Source of the DNA: Puccinia triticina | Taxonomy: Eukaryota > Basidiomycota > Pucciniomycetes > Pucciniales > Pucciniaceae | NCBI RefSeq assembly: GCF_026914185.1 | Contig: NC_070564.1 | Span: 496,001-560,000, forward strand | DNA: 64,000 nucleotides | Reading direction: 5' to 3' | Shown here: positions 20,899-33,156 of the stretch, in pieces | Layout: each line of letters opens with the position of its first letter | Position numbering within the stretch: the first letter of the stretch is position 1 | Translations under genes and position numbers: made by a program | The notes under the pieces: generated by a model | Told to the model about the DNA's origin: nothing | Databases searched by the model: none | What the model saw: the letters and a program-made list of their open reading frames with translations, nothing else

Positions 20899-22685
20899 TG
20901 AACTAGAACTGAGTAATTCTTGATGGGGAATCTCTTCAAATCAATCAGTCTTGAGAAAACTTGAAGAAATGATTCTTGAGGGTCTTGAGGCTGGAGGTAC
21001 TCAATCTTGATCCTGAAAAATGTGCCTTTTTGACAATCATACCACAGCTTCCACAGGTACCTGGTTGTTTGCTGTCCCTACAGTTTAGGCATGGTGCTGG
21101 GTACCTGGTGTCTGTAGGTGGGTACCTGTCTGAGTTGGCAGGTGCCGTTTGGCGGGTGTGGGTGTTAGACAGTTCCCCAAATCCATCATGGGCACCCAGG
21201 TGCAAAGTGCCATATCTATTCCAGATGCACTCCAGCTGCCAGTGGGCTCATGCCACTGCTTTCAATTTTCTTGATGGCAACATGATGTGAAATCACTCTG
21301 CATTTCCATTAATTAAATGTTTCTGCAGTGCAATCAGCTTCAATATAAAGGCTAGAGAAGAGTGTTTCAAAGCAAAACTGTAGAAACTAGAACATAGAAA
21401 GTCAAACCACTTTAACAATATTAACCACTATAATTTGCCTATAAACAAGGCAAATTCCCTGAAGAAGTTCAATTAAGGACTGTGATATGAAACACCCAAA
21501 GTTTTTTGATTTTCAGGGGGAGGAATAATCTGAGAAAATGTGGTGGAAACATATGAGGATTCCTGTGCTCCAGTTGAATGGAAGGAAGCATGTAACTTGT
21601 TATAAGAAATTAAGGCCAGTTTAATCAATTAAATCAAACATTTTTTCTATCTTAGAAGGTTCTGGAACCTCCACTTTTCTTATGAATTTTTGAAGAGATG
21701 GAAAATCCAGTTTTGTTTGTATTATTCTTAAGCCCAGTGTAAATAGGGGGTTTCAAACATGGTGCAGGTACCAGTTCAGGAACCCCAATTCAGGAAAACA
21801 AAGTTCCTGCAAAATGAATTGTCAAATTATTTGTGTATGTTTTTTGAGTAAAATTGTGTGGGTGTGTTGCTGGTGCCCTGATTTTGTGAATTGGGGGTTC
21901 CTAAAACAGGACCTGCACCATGTTTGAAACCCCCTAATATACTTCTAGCTGCCCAGTTTGTCAGAAACCACAGACTAAACTGTACAGCATAAAGATCTAC
22001 AAATTTTGAAAGCATTTTAATTCAGTCTCTCGGTGAAGTACTCAGAAGTCTTGAAGAAATTTTGGTGTCACTGAGGCAGGCAGTGAATTTGCCAATGCCA
22101 CCTCTCCTAGCTGTTAGTCCCTTTTAAACTTCATCCCACTTTTTTCTTCCATAATAATTTTCCAGCTTCCTGCAAGTATCAATTGCTGTTTTTCACAGTC
22201 CTTTCACTTACTTTGGCTTTCATGATCAAAAAAAATTGGATTAGTACTGCTCCAATGTTACTTGGATTTGATTCCAGTGTAGCTTTAATTCACATTCAGT
22301 GTGTACCAAGGCTTTCAGGTGGGAGTTTCATGGAGCTACAACATATGTTATGAGAGTTCCAGCATCACCCATGTCAACTGTGCCCAGTTGAACCAGTTGT
22401 CTGTAGTGCTCTATTTCATGACTGAAACCATATGCACTGTTCACCTAGGTGTCAAGTACCGCTTTGAGGCTTGGGACAGGTTAGCCCTGCTTGTTCCATT
22501 GACCTGGTGCACTTCAACAATGCAACTGTTTTTTTTTTTTTTTTTTTTTTGAGAACTTGAGAATATTCAAACATTTCTGGGTGTATGTACATGTTTGTGC
22601 CACAGATCAATAGGAACTAATTATAATCACAAGGGCACTCACAATCCAGCCAAATATGGACACAATATGAGCTTATTGTAAAACA
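20899..22685. other. Intergenic AT-rich region between two inverted MITE copies
   Basis: No gene recognised. Within it, gtttcaaacatggtgcagg (21751) and its inverted partner cctgcaccatgtttgaaac (21912) bracket about 160 bp, another small inverted-repeat unit. A 20-base T tract sits at 22531. Confidence 0.4.
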
Positions 22686-22900
22686 CCAGGAAAAATAAAT
22701 TGTCACCACACATCAAGTGACATCAAGAAACAATGACTGTCACTTTGTTCCTGCTCTGGTGCTACCACAACCAGGCTACAATGGCCCCTTTGTTTCCTAC
22801 AGGGGGATGTCCATGCAGCCAGCTGTGCAACTGGTGGGGAGCTCATTGGACTTAGGCTGATGTCACCTGTAGTCTAGTGAAAGTTTATTTTTCCTAGTGA
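22686..22900 (-). mobile_element. MITE with CCAGGAAAGATAAA termini, copy 2 (inverted)
   Basis: This is the reverse complement of copy 1, with shared words such as tgacagtcattgtttc and ggggatgtccatgcagcc. The termini are caccaggaaaaataaa and ttatttttcctagtg. The two copies could pair as a stem of about 210 bp across a 1.8-kb loop. Confidence 0.7.
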
Positions 22901-24082
22901 GGTAGTGTAGTATTCCATGTGAGTGTTGATGATTGAAACATCAAGTACTTACCATTTTCCCCAGTGCTTTTGTTCTTACTATTTTCACAAAATAATTATA
23001 CAAGGGCCAATTTTATTATAAGACATTTATTAACTCTTTAAACCTTTTTTAAGTTGTAAAGAATCAGTGTTTTCTTGGCAATCAGAAAAACTTCTTCATT
23101 CCTCACCACCAAGAAAAATTGGAGTTTATGTGCAATAAACTGACTGCTGCCCATGTTACTGTTAGCCTCTTTCAACAATGTTTCAAATGTGTGATGATGG
23201 TTCCACTAAGAGCCAGGCAGGGCCAATGGTTGCCTGTGGCTGGAGTGTGTGGGGTCCAAAGGATGTCAGGCAGGAGCACCTTTCATGCTGTGGAGGCTGC
23301 TACACATTTTTTGAATATCCATTCAACACAATCTGGCATGTAATAGCAATCAAGAGAATAGAAAGGATAAATCTCTATGTAGAGATAGAAACACAAAACA
23401 GGGAATACAATGAGCTTAAGCAGCCTCTCTGGAGGTGTTGTGGGGGCAACACTCTCATAGAGAGGCTTATGTGCAAAGTTGGGTTGCAGGGCTCATTGCC
23501 AAATTGCCCCAATTTTAAATTTGATATAAAAAACAACTCACTCAGGTGACTATTGCACAAGATGGAATCCATTGTTGTTGTGATGCACACTTTTGGTAAC
23601 AGGTAGCTTGTGTGTTTTGCTGAATGTCACCTGACACCTATTCAAATCAATTTTTCCATGGTGTATATGTTTAAAATTTGGTTGGAAGAGAAGGAGAAAA
23701 GATGCAAGAAATCTACTTTAGTTTTTTTACTCCATATCATAGATTTTGACTCTGATGGTCAACAAGGGATCACCCAAAACAGCCACTTTGAAAAAAAGAA
23801 ACAAGATATTTATAAGTTCAAAAGTACAAATCTGAGTTGTCTATAATGACAGCAATATGCAGGCCATCATCCATGTTGGAAAAAAAAGGTTTCTGAGTTT
23901 GTGATGTGTAGTGCGGAAAAGAGTGCGCTGCCCCAAGAGGATTTGCTCTTTTCACACTGTGAAAGTATGATTGCATGCAAGTGCCTCTACCAATGGTAGT
24001 GGGGTTGCACACACTGCCCGTGCCCCTCTACCAAACGGGGTACGAGGGACTTGTGTCAAGTTCGGGAATGTGTAGGCTTGGT
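22901..24082. other. Intergenic, no gene recognised
   Basis: Several overlapping open frames of 70-120 codons (23119-23550) have no recognisable motif and no supporting splice context. The 300 bases before 24083 are the 3' flank of the eIF1A gene. Confidence 0.35.
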
Positions 24083-24888
24083 TCAAATATCATCGATGTC
24101 AGCCTGGGTAGAAGAAAAAGGCAACGTTAGCTCGTGTGTGTGATTGCTTTTGGAGGTCGACGGGAAGGAGCGCAAGCAAGCAAGTACATACCTCTTCAAA
24201 CTCGAAATTGCATTCATCATCTTCTCCGGGGCCGAATGTATCTGTTTCATTGATCTTAGCATTCTCGGGCAGTTCTCCGTATGCCTTCAGATTACGAGCT
24301 TCATCTGTGGTGTACTTCTGGATGACATCGGCCTTATCGTCCTGGAAGTCTCTGAGAGATATTAGAATAATGTCACCCTGATTGATCCACACCTTGAATG
24401 AGAGAGTCGGAAGAGGTCAGTTTATGGATTTTCGGAAGACTTTCTTCGTCATTGAGGGGTGGTTCAAATGACCTACTTTCTTCCGCATTTTACCACGAAT
24501 ATGAGCCAGCCGTTTTTCGCCATCGAAGCACATGGCTTCTAGGCGGCCGTTTCCGAGCATCTTGGTGACTTGCGCATATTCTACAGTATTAAATTGGGGA
24601 TTGAGAGCGTTAGAAAAAGAACGTTGTTGTCTGGTAGGATCAAAGTGCACGATGTTAGGTTGCTGAGGAATGGGATGAACGGTTTGAATCACCTTGTCCG
24701 TCTTCCTTGAATACTAGTTCTCGCTTTTCGGACTCGTTCTCGTTTTTGCCTCTCCGACGGTTCTTCCCACCTTTTCCCTTATTCTATTCAAAAAATGGAG
24801 CAAGAAAAAGAAAGGTCTGTTAGTAAGATTCGATGCGTTGGTGTGTAAGCTGTGTACGATGATAGGTGTGGATGTGAACCTTTGGCAT
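24083..24888 (-). CDS. TIF11: Translation initiation factor eIF1A
   Basis: It promotes Met-tRNAi binding and scanning on the 40S subunit. Five exons: 24888-24880 (only nine bases, Met-Pro-Lys), 24783-24693, 24580-24477, 24392-24192 and 24103-24083; 141 residues. The sequence shows the basic N-terminal tail ([15 protein letters not shown]), the OB-fold with REL(V)[22 protein letters not shown] (in parts) and [21 protein letters not shown], then [18 protein letters not shown], and an acidic C-terminus ending ADIDDI, which matches the conserved C-terminal DIDDI element. The very short first exon and the 21-base last exon make it easy to mis-annotate. All phases agree. Confidence 0.95.
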
Positions 24889-25654
24889 CCCGAAGAGTAG
24901 AGCTGTTGGTTATTTGGTATGAATCCGGTTCGAATTTGATTGTCTGTGGTCGGAGTGAGGTGGCAGTGTATGGTGGATTGAATTTGGCTGGGTTCGCACT
25001 GGTGGCTGGGACGACCTGGGGAATACAAACGCAGCACATGTACCGTCCGCAGCTGAGGGGAAAAGCGCAACAACACAAAACAAAACAAAACAAAGCCCTG
25101 GCAACTCGATCCCTTTTCCCATCTGCACTTGGACACAGCAATAGTATTTGATCAAGAGCATCACCCCCATTTATCGGCTTTCCCAATTGGGTGCTTGGCC
25201 GGCCGAGCGGGTACATAAATACCTACTCGGCGGGGATGAATTTTCTATTTCCCCCGGGGCAAGCTCCTTGTACCTGCTAGCTGAGGACCTCGGGAAGCAA
25301 TGTTGTACATGCCCACTTGGCGGGGAAAGTCTCTTCCGCACCTTTGCTTGCAGAGGACCTTGGCAAGCAGGTGCAAGGTGCTTGCCCAGGAGGAATCATC
25401 CCAGACAAGCAAGTACATCATACACCTGTACTTACGTTCTTTTGCTTGCCAGGGACAATTGTATGGAGAATTCCTTTGAGCAGGTAAAAGTGTGCCCGCT
25501 TGCCGCCGGCCGGGGACTTGGGAGGCTTCCCCCTCCGCTCCGGTGATCCCCTTCTCCAGCAAGCAGGTGCTTGCTTGCCGCATAGGAGTTTTCCTTACGA
25601 AGGAGGATTTTTCAGAGAGTGCAGGTGTATGTAGCTTGGGGATTCAAAGTTGGC

Positions 25655-25842
25655 CAGTTGCAAATTGCATACACTTTTACAAGTTGATGTTCAAGGCTTT
25701 TCTTGAACACTAACTTTCAAAAAACACATTCAAGAAGGCCTGTGCGGTGATGTAAAATGGGACTTGCATGAATTTTTGAAACTTGGTGTTCAAGATCTGA
25801 ATTGAATGCCAACTTGTAAAAGTGCATGCAAGTTGCACAAGG
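25655..25842. repeat. Inverted-repeat unit ending in gttgcaaattgcat / atgcaagttgca
   Basis: The left arm cagttgcaaattgcataca, then cttttacaagttg, pairs with the right arm caacttgtaaaagtgcatgc at 25809. A weaker second inverted pair (ttgaacactaactttcaaa / tttgaaacttggtgttcaa) is nested inside. It is MITE-like, with no clear target duplication. Confidence 0.5.
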
Positions 25843-26732
25843 TCAACTAAGACCAGCACCCAAGGGTTTGGGCAGGGGGGGGGGGGGGGGCTTCATCCTA
25901 ATAGTAAAGCCCACATCCAAAACCACCCGGGTGGTCACAGTTTTCTTTTTTTGATACTGTTGTTGTGGACTGAAAGCTACATTTTCATCAGTTAGTCTGT
26001 CCTTGTTGCCATCCAGGTGACTCATAGTCATAGGGATATTTTGCTTACCTAATTGGAGCATTGAGGCCCAAAAACTTAACAAGCATCCCAGTCCCATCCT
26101 TTGACCTCCCAAGCCCATCCAATTGTGTAAAAATTTAAGCACAAGAAATAAGAGGGCTAAGATGAGTATTGATAAAAACTCAAGGATTGGGGCAGTGAGG
26201 ATGACTCTCTCACCGGATGTGGCTCAGCAGGGCGCGGAGAAAGAATGAGGAGAACCGATGATCTTTAAATTGCTTGTTGTATGCTAGGTTTAAATAGACT
26301 AACAGCAAGTGGCCAACATGTGATTAGAAGAAAAAACAAAAATAGTTGAACACATAACAATTTTCAAGTATACTATCTCAACTATGCTTGATATGCGTAT
26401 GACAAAATGTGATCTACTACTCACAGTTCTAGACTACATGGTGTGATAAATTCTGTACTAACAAAGATTCTGACAATGCTTGGGAATGATATGAAACAAG
26501 TTTTAGAGGTGAAAGTAAGAGGAATTCAACAAAATTCCAACAAATTGACCTCCCCAATGGCAAGGCTCAATCCAATTGAAAAGTCCTCCCATTGCTCATT
26601 AAACAGCCAGCTGGGGTTCTAGGGGGTACTTTATCCTTTCCCCAACCACCCAAACCCACTTTGTGTTAAGGCTTTCATCAAATACTTTGGTTATTTGAAG
26701 GCCCAGGACTTGCTTTTTGAGGGCTTAAACTT

Positions 26733-26941
26733 TAGAGATGGCAATTTGGCACCAATTGGTGGGTACCCAACACCCATCAACCTTCATCAGGTACCTGCAT
26801 TCCCTTGCAGGTACCCATGGGGAGTGCTGGGTGTTCTGTTTTAGTTAAAATTCAGGGAAGTAGCTCAACACTGACCATGGTTACCTGAAAGAGAACACAG
26901 GTACCTTCTGAAGGGTGGCGGGTACCAAATGGCCATCTCTA
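26733..26941. mobile_element. Small MITE with TAGAGATGGC termini
   Basis: The left end TAGAGATGGCAATTTGGCAC (26733) is inverted at the right end (gtaccaaatggccatctcta, to 26941). The interior has repeated ggtacc(c/t) words. 209 bp, non-coding. Confidence 0.6.
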
Positions 26942-27260
26942 GTAGCAATGATGGGAGGTTACACTACCCGTAAAGGTTGAAAAACTCCAAAGAACTAAGA
27001 TTTGTTTCTTCATCAGACTTTCTGTTCTAGTAACTACAAATGACTGATGAATAGAAATGAAAGACATCTTGTAGTAAGAGAGAATTACCTAAGAGCAGGA
27101 ACTAGGCCACACTCTACTGATAGAAGAGAATATGTAGAAAGGAATAGGAAATGGGGAGATATGTTGAGTTGAGTAGTTGACTCGGTCTTATCTAGACAAA
27201 CATTATCTCGGTATTAGTTCCCGAACTTTCTTTTCTCTTTTCTCAAGATGCAGTATATTC

Positions 27261-27757
27261 TTACTCAAGGTGGTCTTTTGACCTGAGGGTTTCCTCACGT
27301 GGCTTTGGCAAAACGGCTAAGGAGCGATGCAACGTTGTCTGTTTATAGAACACCGTTGTGTCAGCCACTGCCTTTCTTTTACCGCTTTGCCTGGCTAAGG
27401 GCTCAATACTCTTACCAATAGTTTCTCCTGCTCCTTGAGCGGTATTGGGTTGATAGGTCTGGTTTCTCTTGACAGTTCTGTCTAAAAGAAGCAATAGCAC
27501 GTTAGTGTCTATCTGGTCAGCTTATCTTGAGTTCTCTACAGTTGCTTACCTTTGGCGCTAACTGAGATTCTCTTGATGAGTGATCGTGGGCCAGGATTTT
27601 CCTTGAGCCTAATCTTTTTGCTCACGCTTGCTGGAACTGTAAAATCAAAAGATGAGTTAAGTTTCACAACTCCTGCTACGCTGGTTTGGACTGCGGAAGT
27701 GGTTCGCGTTTGCTTACCAATTTCCGCAGCTGGTTTGGTTCCTGGCACCTTTCTCAT
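27261..27757 (-). CDS. Unknown small basic protein of a dispersed family
   Basis: Two exons, 27757-27550 and 27481-27261, are joined by a 68-bp intron (gtaagc..ttttag) that keeps frame, giving 142 residues. The product is Lys/Arg/Thr-rich with no acidic cluster, signal peptide or membrane segment; I recognise no domain. Short phrases include PGTKPAAEIGK and PRSLIKRISVSAK. DNA of its first exon recurs, decayed, at 7218-7372 and about 41700-41775, so it is a multicopy gene or part of a mobile element. An in-frame ATG at 27814 would add 19 residues; I chose 27757 because similarity to the other copies starts there. It is uncertain whether it is expressed. Confidence 0.45.
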
Positions 27758-27795
27758 TTTATGAGGTCGGCACTGCTCCCCTGAGCTGGAATTCT

Positions 27796-28182
27796 CACAA
27801 AGGTAGTGTAACAAAAATGTGACGGAATCTGTGCTTTTATTGTTACAATAATGGTGGTAAATCTTCCATTACATTTCCTTTGAAAATTTTTCCCCCTCTT
27901 CTGAGCCTTGTTACGTTATCTCCCACATTTATAGAAGGATAACCTGCGCAAAAAAGGGGAGTTTTCCCCCTTTTATGGCATTTTTACCTCTGATAATGTG
28001 GTTAATGTGTTATCTCTGTTATTTTTCTTGGTATTGAGAGGGAAACCACCCTCTGTTACATTACCCACTGGCCTAAAGAGCAATGTTGCCCAATGGGCCA
28101 ATAACAGTAACACATTATCCAGTGGGAAGTTACTTTACAAAAATCCCTCTGGATATTGTAACATATGTAACTTCCCATTGTA
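27796..28182. repeat. Second GTTAC/GTAAC-rich segment, related to 20103-20465
   Basis: It shares ccaataacagtaac, gttatct and gttac(a/g)tta words with the 20.1-kb element and has weakly inverted ends (caaaggtagtgtaac / gtaacttcccattg). I see no target duplication, so the borders are approximate. Confidence 0.4.
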
Positions 28183-29269
28183 GTAGTGGATGCTGTGTTT
28201 AGGAGTGACTTGCGCCAATCCATTATCAAGGTGGGTGATATGATTTACCACAGGGAGAAAGTTTCTCACTCCTGCGGATGTGTGTCTTGACCTCATGCTA
28301 GACTCCAGCAAGAAAGTTTACCCGAAGAATTCTTGAATATGGTTGACTTTGCCAACTTCCCAGAGCATCACTTGGATTTGAGGATTGACCAGCCCCTGGT
28401 AGTGTTGCAAAATATTTGCTTAGAAGATGGTCTAGCCAACAGAATGAAGATACTTCCTGGAATTTCAGAGAACTGTTTTACAGGTGAAGGTCTTAACCGG
28501 AACAGCCATGGGGAAAGTGAAGCTGCTAGAACACATCAACCTGAATCATGAGCCAGGGATGGAATTTTTCTGCTCCTTTCATTGGTGCCAGAGTCAGATG
28601 AACAATTAAAAGGCCATATTGGCAGGTCACTTTAGTGACCCAATTGATTTTACCTATGTTGAGAATGTGGCTAAGGGTGCATTTGTGATTAGAGTTGACA
28701 AAATTTTTTAGATTCTGTTCAGCTTCATCATATGCTGGTATTTGTTTTATGTGTAGCGGTGGCAGTAGTTAAGGCACATTAAATTTAGCGGAGCTGTGAT
28801 TTCCCTAGTGGAGGACTTCCCGTCAATCTGGGAGCCCAGATTTTTCCAGATTTTGCGGGGAAATCTGGGCTCAATCATCCCAAATCCTAGATCTTCCCAG
28901 ATTTCCAAAATCTGGGTTTCCAGATTGGCGGGAAGTCCTCCAGTATCTAATTGAAATTTCCAAAACTGTAGGGCACAATTTCAGGTGTTTATGAACATTT
29001 CTTTTTAACTTTTGAAAAGGCAGCAATTGGTAAATACCACATGCTGCCGTACATTTTACCAAAATTTTAAAATTTTGTTCATAAAAGCCTCAATTTCGCC
29101 CCAAAGTTCACTAAAATTCAACCTTGAACCCCCCTGAGTTTTAGGTTGATCGGAAATTAAGCCAAAACTGCGCCCGCAGCCGTCGCACGGCCCTTGCGGT
29201 CTCGGAGTCCGAAATCAGGACTCTTGGGCTGGGGCCCGGCACTTGCACATTGGTTTCCCCCATTCACTC
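28183..29269. other. Intergenic, contains one mariner-type MITE; promoter side of the bL19 gene
   Basis: An open frame of 72 codons at 28333 has no motif. The last 100 bases are GC-rich and probably hold the bL19 promoter, although no TATA box is seen. Confidence 0.4.
28808..28943. mobile_element. TA-flanked MITE, GGAGGACTTCCCG family, copy 1
   Basis: The ends are GTGGAGGACTTCCCGTCAAT and ATTGGCGGGAAGTCCTCCAG, both abutting TA (28806-28807 and 28944-28945), as expected for Tc1/mariner-mobilised MITEs. The interior is made of repeated cagattt and aaatctgg words. 136 bp. Confidence 0.8.
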
Positions 29270-30067
29270 ATGTTCGCCAATCGACTTATCATTCAACGAT
29301 TTCCCCCGGTTCTCCCCAATGGCAGGCTAGCGAAGGGATCCTGGGTGAACTCGACAAACTCTTCATCGCTTCGAATCGCACCAGCCCGACATGTCACTAC
29401 AACCTCTGAAGTCAAAACCTGCCTGGAACCTGGATCCAGTTCACGTAAGTGACCAATAAAGAGTTGTATAGAAGAACTGAATGAAAAAACTCACACAAGC
29501 ATCGACCAAAAACCCCGCTTATCAGCTCGAGGCCCAACGATCCGGTCCTATCCGTTCTCAGAAGCTGTAACCTCGTCACCCACACCTATTCCATACGATC
29601 AAAAACTTGGCTTGATGGGCAATGTCGAGAAGAAACTAATTTCCAGTTGCGTCAATCAGGAATTCCACAACCTGTTCCGGAAGAACCACCCGGACTCAAT
29701 CCGGCCGCTGTCAGTTATCAAGGTGGAATCATATACCAACGCAGCACGAACGACGACCAACGTGTTTACGGGAATCTTGATGGCTGTCAGGAGGCGGGGC
29801 ACAGAAACTAGCTTCAGGTTGAGGACGATCTTGGAAAGAGTGGGAGTCGAAATGAAATTCAACGTCTTCAGTCCGGTCATCAAGAATATCACCGTCATCA
29901 AGCGTGCTGGCGACCTTACCGGTGCGATCAACGGCAAGCCTGTAATTAGAAAACCGAGGAGAGCCAAACTGTTCTATCTGCGCGATCATCCTCAAAAGAT
30001 GCCTGATATTCGAAAAATTTCAAAAGCGGTCATTTCCGCTCAGAATAGAGATGCAATCGATCAATAA
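29270..30067 (+). CDS. IMG1: Mitochondrial ribosomal protein bL19m
   Basis: A component of the large mitoribosomal subunit. Exon 1 29270-29444, intron 29445-29525 (gtaagt..tatcag), exon 2 29526-30067; 238 residues. Residues 1-45 form an Arg/Ser/Thr-rich, acid-free matrix-targeting presequence (MFANRLIIQRF start). The bL19 fold is in the C-terminal half: a beta core with NVFTGILMAVRRRGTETSF, RLRTILERVGVEMKF, VFSPVIKNITVIKRAG (three segments) and the signature RKPRRAKLFYLRD near residue 205. A nearer acceptor (29511, acaag) would break the frame; the chosen one keeps it. It converges with the PABPN1 gene 776 bp away. Confidence 0.9.
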
Positions 30068-30843
30068 TGTGTTATCCACCAATCGTTGTCTCATATGTTG
30101 AATTACTATTATGATACAAATTCTCTTTTTGGCGCAAAAGTGCTTAGCCCCCTCTTGAGAATCGAACTTGATATTTTACTAACAATACGCCATGGGAGGT
30201 ACGGAATAATGCTCACACCACAACCACTTGGGATAGTGTGAGTTGTGGCACTTCGTTCACCACCAATACATCCCCCCTACAATAATTGTCTGGCATAAAC
30301 TTCTCTTGGATCAACGGTTTTAATGAACACGAATGCCTCTTAAACTGGATCGATTCTTTTGGGGCGCTGTGGTGTGATAATAACAATTTCTACCATTTTT
30401 CCCCCACTTCGCACTCGTCTTTGCTGGGCAAGGATCTGTAATTGCACTGTACTCCTCTCACAACTAAATCCGAATGAAAGGCTGTCTATATGTGAATCTT
30501 CGCCTCAATTAACTTGCACTCCTTGTTGTAAATCAGGTTGAGATGGATGTGTACGGTATTTTCAGAAGTAGCATGTAGGGGAATTTGTGTTGTCATGAGG
30601 AAGGGAAAGATTTTTTTCAAAAAAAATAAGAAGACATTATGGATTGTTGGTCCTCATGATTCACCGGGCAAAGTACTGAAAATAAGGACATGACTAGGTC
30701 AATTTTTAGGGCTAGACCGTTCAAAAGCCTCGGTACATTCCACGCCCTCTACAAAGTTCATTTTCCAAGGCGAACAATAATATAGGATGGGATTAGATCT
30801 TTGACTAGTAGGATGTTGATCAGAAGGGATATGTCAGATCCCC
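30068..30843. other. Convergent intergenic region between bL19m and PABPN1
   Basis: AT-rich. It contains the 3' ends of both genes. A tRNA-like 3' half (aatcgaact, 30158) was considered and rejected. No gene seen. Confidence 0.45.
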
Positions 30844-31727
30844 TTACCTGATACCACGCGGTCGGAAGTAAGGGCTGAATCCTCTGCCTCGTCCTCGTCC
30901 TCTGCCCCTGCCGCGTGATAAGCCAGGTACGTTTGTCCGTTTAGGTGTCACCTGGTCGCAAGGATTCAAACGACTATCAGTTCAGGGGAGTTGAGAGACC
31001 AGAGGAGGCAGCTGGTTTATTCTAAACTGACCTTGATCTGCCTGCCACGGAACAATGAATCGTTGAGGAGGCAAGCTTGAGGGACCAGCACAGGATCGGC
31101 GAACTCGATATAAGCAAATCTGTGGGTTTCAAGACAACTGATTAGTAACGCGTCATAAAGTACAATGAAAGACGAAGGAGTGGGTGTATTGACCCTTTTG
31201 GTTGACCAGTAAACTTGTCACATAGGATAGTGATGCGGTTTATCGTTCCACAAGAGGCAAAATGGGCTTGAATTTCCTCTGCAGTGCTACCGTAATCAAC
31301 CTAATGCCACAAAATCGGTAAAGAGATGATGAGTTGTGTGACAAGATCGGAGTACCCGAATTCGACGCAGAACGTACATTCCCAACATAGACACTTCGGC
31401 TGTCAACCACCTCTTTATTTTCCTCCATACCTCCGGCTGGAGCGGGATGGCCAACCTGACCGGATTCATTCATCTCCTTCTCCACTTGGGCTTGCATCTC
31501 CCTCAGTTTTTCCGCTTCGAATTCCATCTCTCTGACCCTCTGCTTCATAGACTCTAGTTCCTGTTTTTGGTCAGTCCCCAAAAATAAGCGGGAAAACGTG
31601 ATTAGCGCCCGGTTGGTAGAAGCCTGAAGAGCCATGCGTGGGTAGGAGGTTTCTTGACCTGGTTGTCTTCATCTTCGACAGCGGTATCGTGTCGCTCACG
31701 AGGATCTTGTCCGTCGATCGAGTTCAT
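30844..31727 (-). CDS. PAB2: Nuclear poly(A)-binding protein (PABPN1/Pab2)
   Basis: It binds growing poly(A) tails in the nucleus and sets tail length. Exons: 31727-31659, 31560-31378, 31300-31194, 31119-31032 and 30951-30844; 184 residues, all phases consistent. Residues 24-60 form an acidic/charged coiled coil ([18 protein letters not shown]), as in PABPN1. One RRM follows: RNP2 in SVYVGNVDY (about 80-88), then [20 protein letters not shown], and RNP1 GFAYIEFAD (about 119-128). The C-terminus is an Arg-Gly tract ([14 protein letters not shown]) that is dimethylated in homologues. The stop at 30844 overlaps a good donor (gtaagg), so a longer isoform is possible. Confidence 0.93.
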
Positions 31728-33156
31728 GATTATGAGGGTGTTGGGTTTGAGAATCAAGTGGTGATTGATCGTTGATGGAGGAGAGAGTGGGAAAGTTGGG
31801 CTGAGATGAGAGGGGTGCGTTGAGGGGCTCCTTGTGAGGGAAGCGGGGTCGATCGATGTATGTAAATAAATATCTTCTCCGGAGTCCGGATTGGCTTGTT
31901 CGTTGACGGTGCCTTTTTCAGGCGGGACGAAATTCCAACCGGAGATGCATATTCAGTCTTGACACTTCAACCCTTTTAGCCAGAGGATATCCGATGAAGG
32001 TCCACGGATCACGCCAGATAGCCCGATCCGGAAGGCCCAAATATGCGGACATGGCCGGATATCCGTGGATATCTCTAGACCCCATTTTTCTCAAATGGAT
32101 ATCGTACACTACTGGCCCACCAACTATCAGTAACTGCTGAATAATGTAATGGGTGTTTACAGGAGTGGAGCAGATTTTGCCCCGCCCATTCAACCTTGTG
32201 TGAGTCCCGTCCGCCCTGGGATCCAACTTTTTTGGGGGTTTCCAAAGAAACCTGCAACCATTAAGAGTTTAGCTTTAAGGTGAGTGGTTGACACACCCCT
32301 CCCTCAGGACGCACTCACTCTCCTTCCTCATTGGAAGAAACCCAGAAAATCTAAACATATAAGGCAGACATAGAGGCTTTGAAAGAGTGGCAGAATTTAA
32401 CCCCCTTAGCCCATACCAGGCTGACTTAGGGAGCTACTGGTGTCAAGATAAAAGCGTGACACCTGATAAGAATAGGTGTTACGCCTCCTTTCTAGGATAA
32501 CTCCGAGTTTGAATGGTTATCAGCACTGGGTTTCCGCAACATACATCTTCAGCACTCTACTATGAGCCTGATATGATCTGCCTAGTCCGCGTAAGCTTCA
32601 GCTGTTCTGTTCACCAATAGCAAAACTCTGCAAGCAATTAAGAATGTGTTTGGGTAAAAACTCTGTGTTGTAGTAGCTGGCAAAATCTCTGTAATTAAGT
32701 ATCTACCTACAATAATGCCGTAAGATGAGTACTAAGATAGATAGATGAAGAAGAGAGAGAGAAAAGCCTCCCCAAAAGGTTCCTATTCCTCCACTCCCTC
32801 CCTTGCATAACTCAGCTCCCAGCCAACGTTGTCCGCATCCTTCCTCTCCCGCACTTGTCAAACTCCGCATGCATCACTTCCCAGCCTAGCACATCTCCAA
32901 TGCTTGTTCTCCTGCACCCTCTGTATAGCCTCTACCTGGCATGTCTGCCCCAATGCCATCTGCTTCTGCTGCCCCAGTTCACCTGGTGCCGGTCCACACC
33001 ATTCAGTCCTTCCAGGAGTCCCGCCAAAGCCCTACTCCGACCGTTCCACTAATTCCGCTTGTCCAGAGTGTGGCTTGAACTCCAATTCCCCCATCCCGCA
33101 GCTCACCGTTCACCAACTTTCTGTGTGCTTTTCTCAGCAGTATATTCAAGGTTCCA
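31728..33156. other. PABPN1 upstream region and repeat-rich intergenic DNA
   Basis: The first 200 bases upstream of the ATG are the likely promoter. A 130-codon open frame at 32829-33221 has Ser/Pro/Cys-rich composition and no domain I recognise; it ends in a hairpin. No other gene seen. Confidence 0.35.

Larger units (their letters stand above)
24889..27260. other. Intergenic region with GC-rich and inverted repeats
   Basis: 25170-25580 is a GC-rich patch with repeated cttgcc/ggcaag and ccggggac words that reads like an old transposon end, but I cannot place its borders. A 15-base G tract lies at about 25876. 26160-27250 may be LTR-derived, but no matching second copy is in the window. Open frames here lack motifs. 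Confidence 0.35.

Noticed and set aside
30140..30250. tRNA gene on the minus strand (aatcgaact B-box-like word)
   Set aside because: The acceptor, T and anticodon stems do not pair; at most a very old pseudogene.
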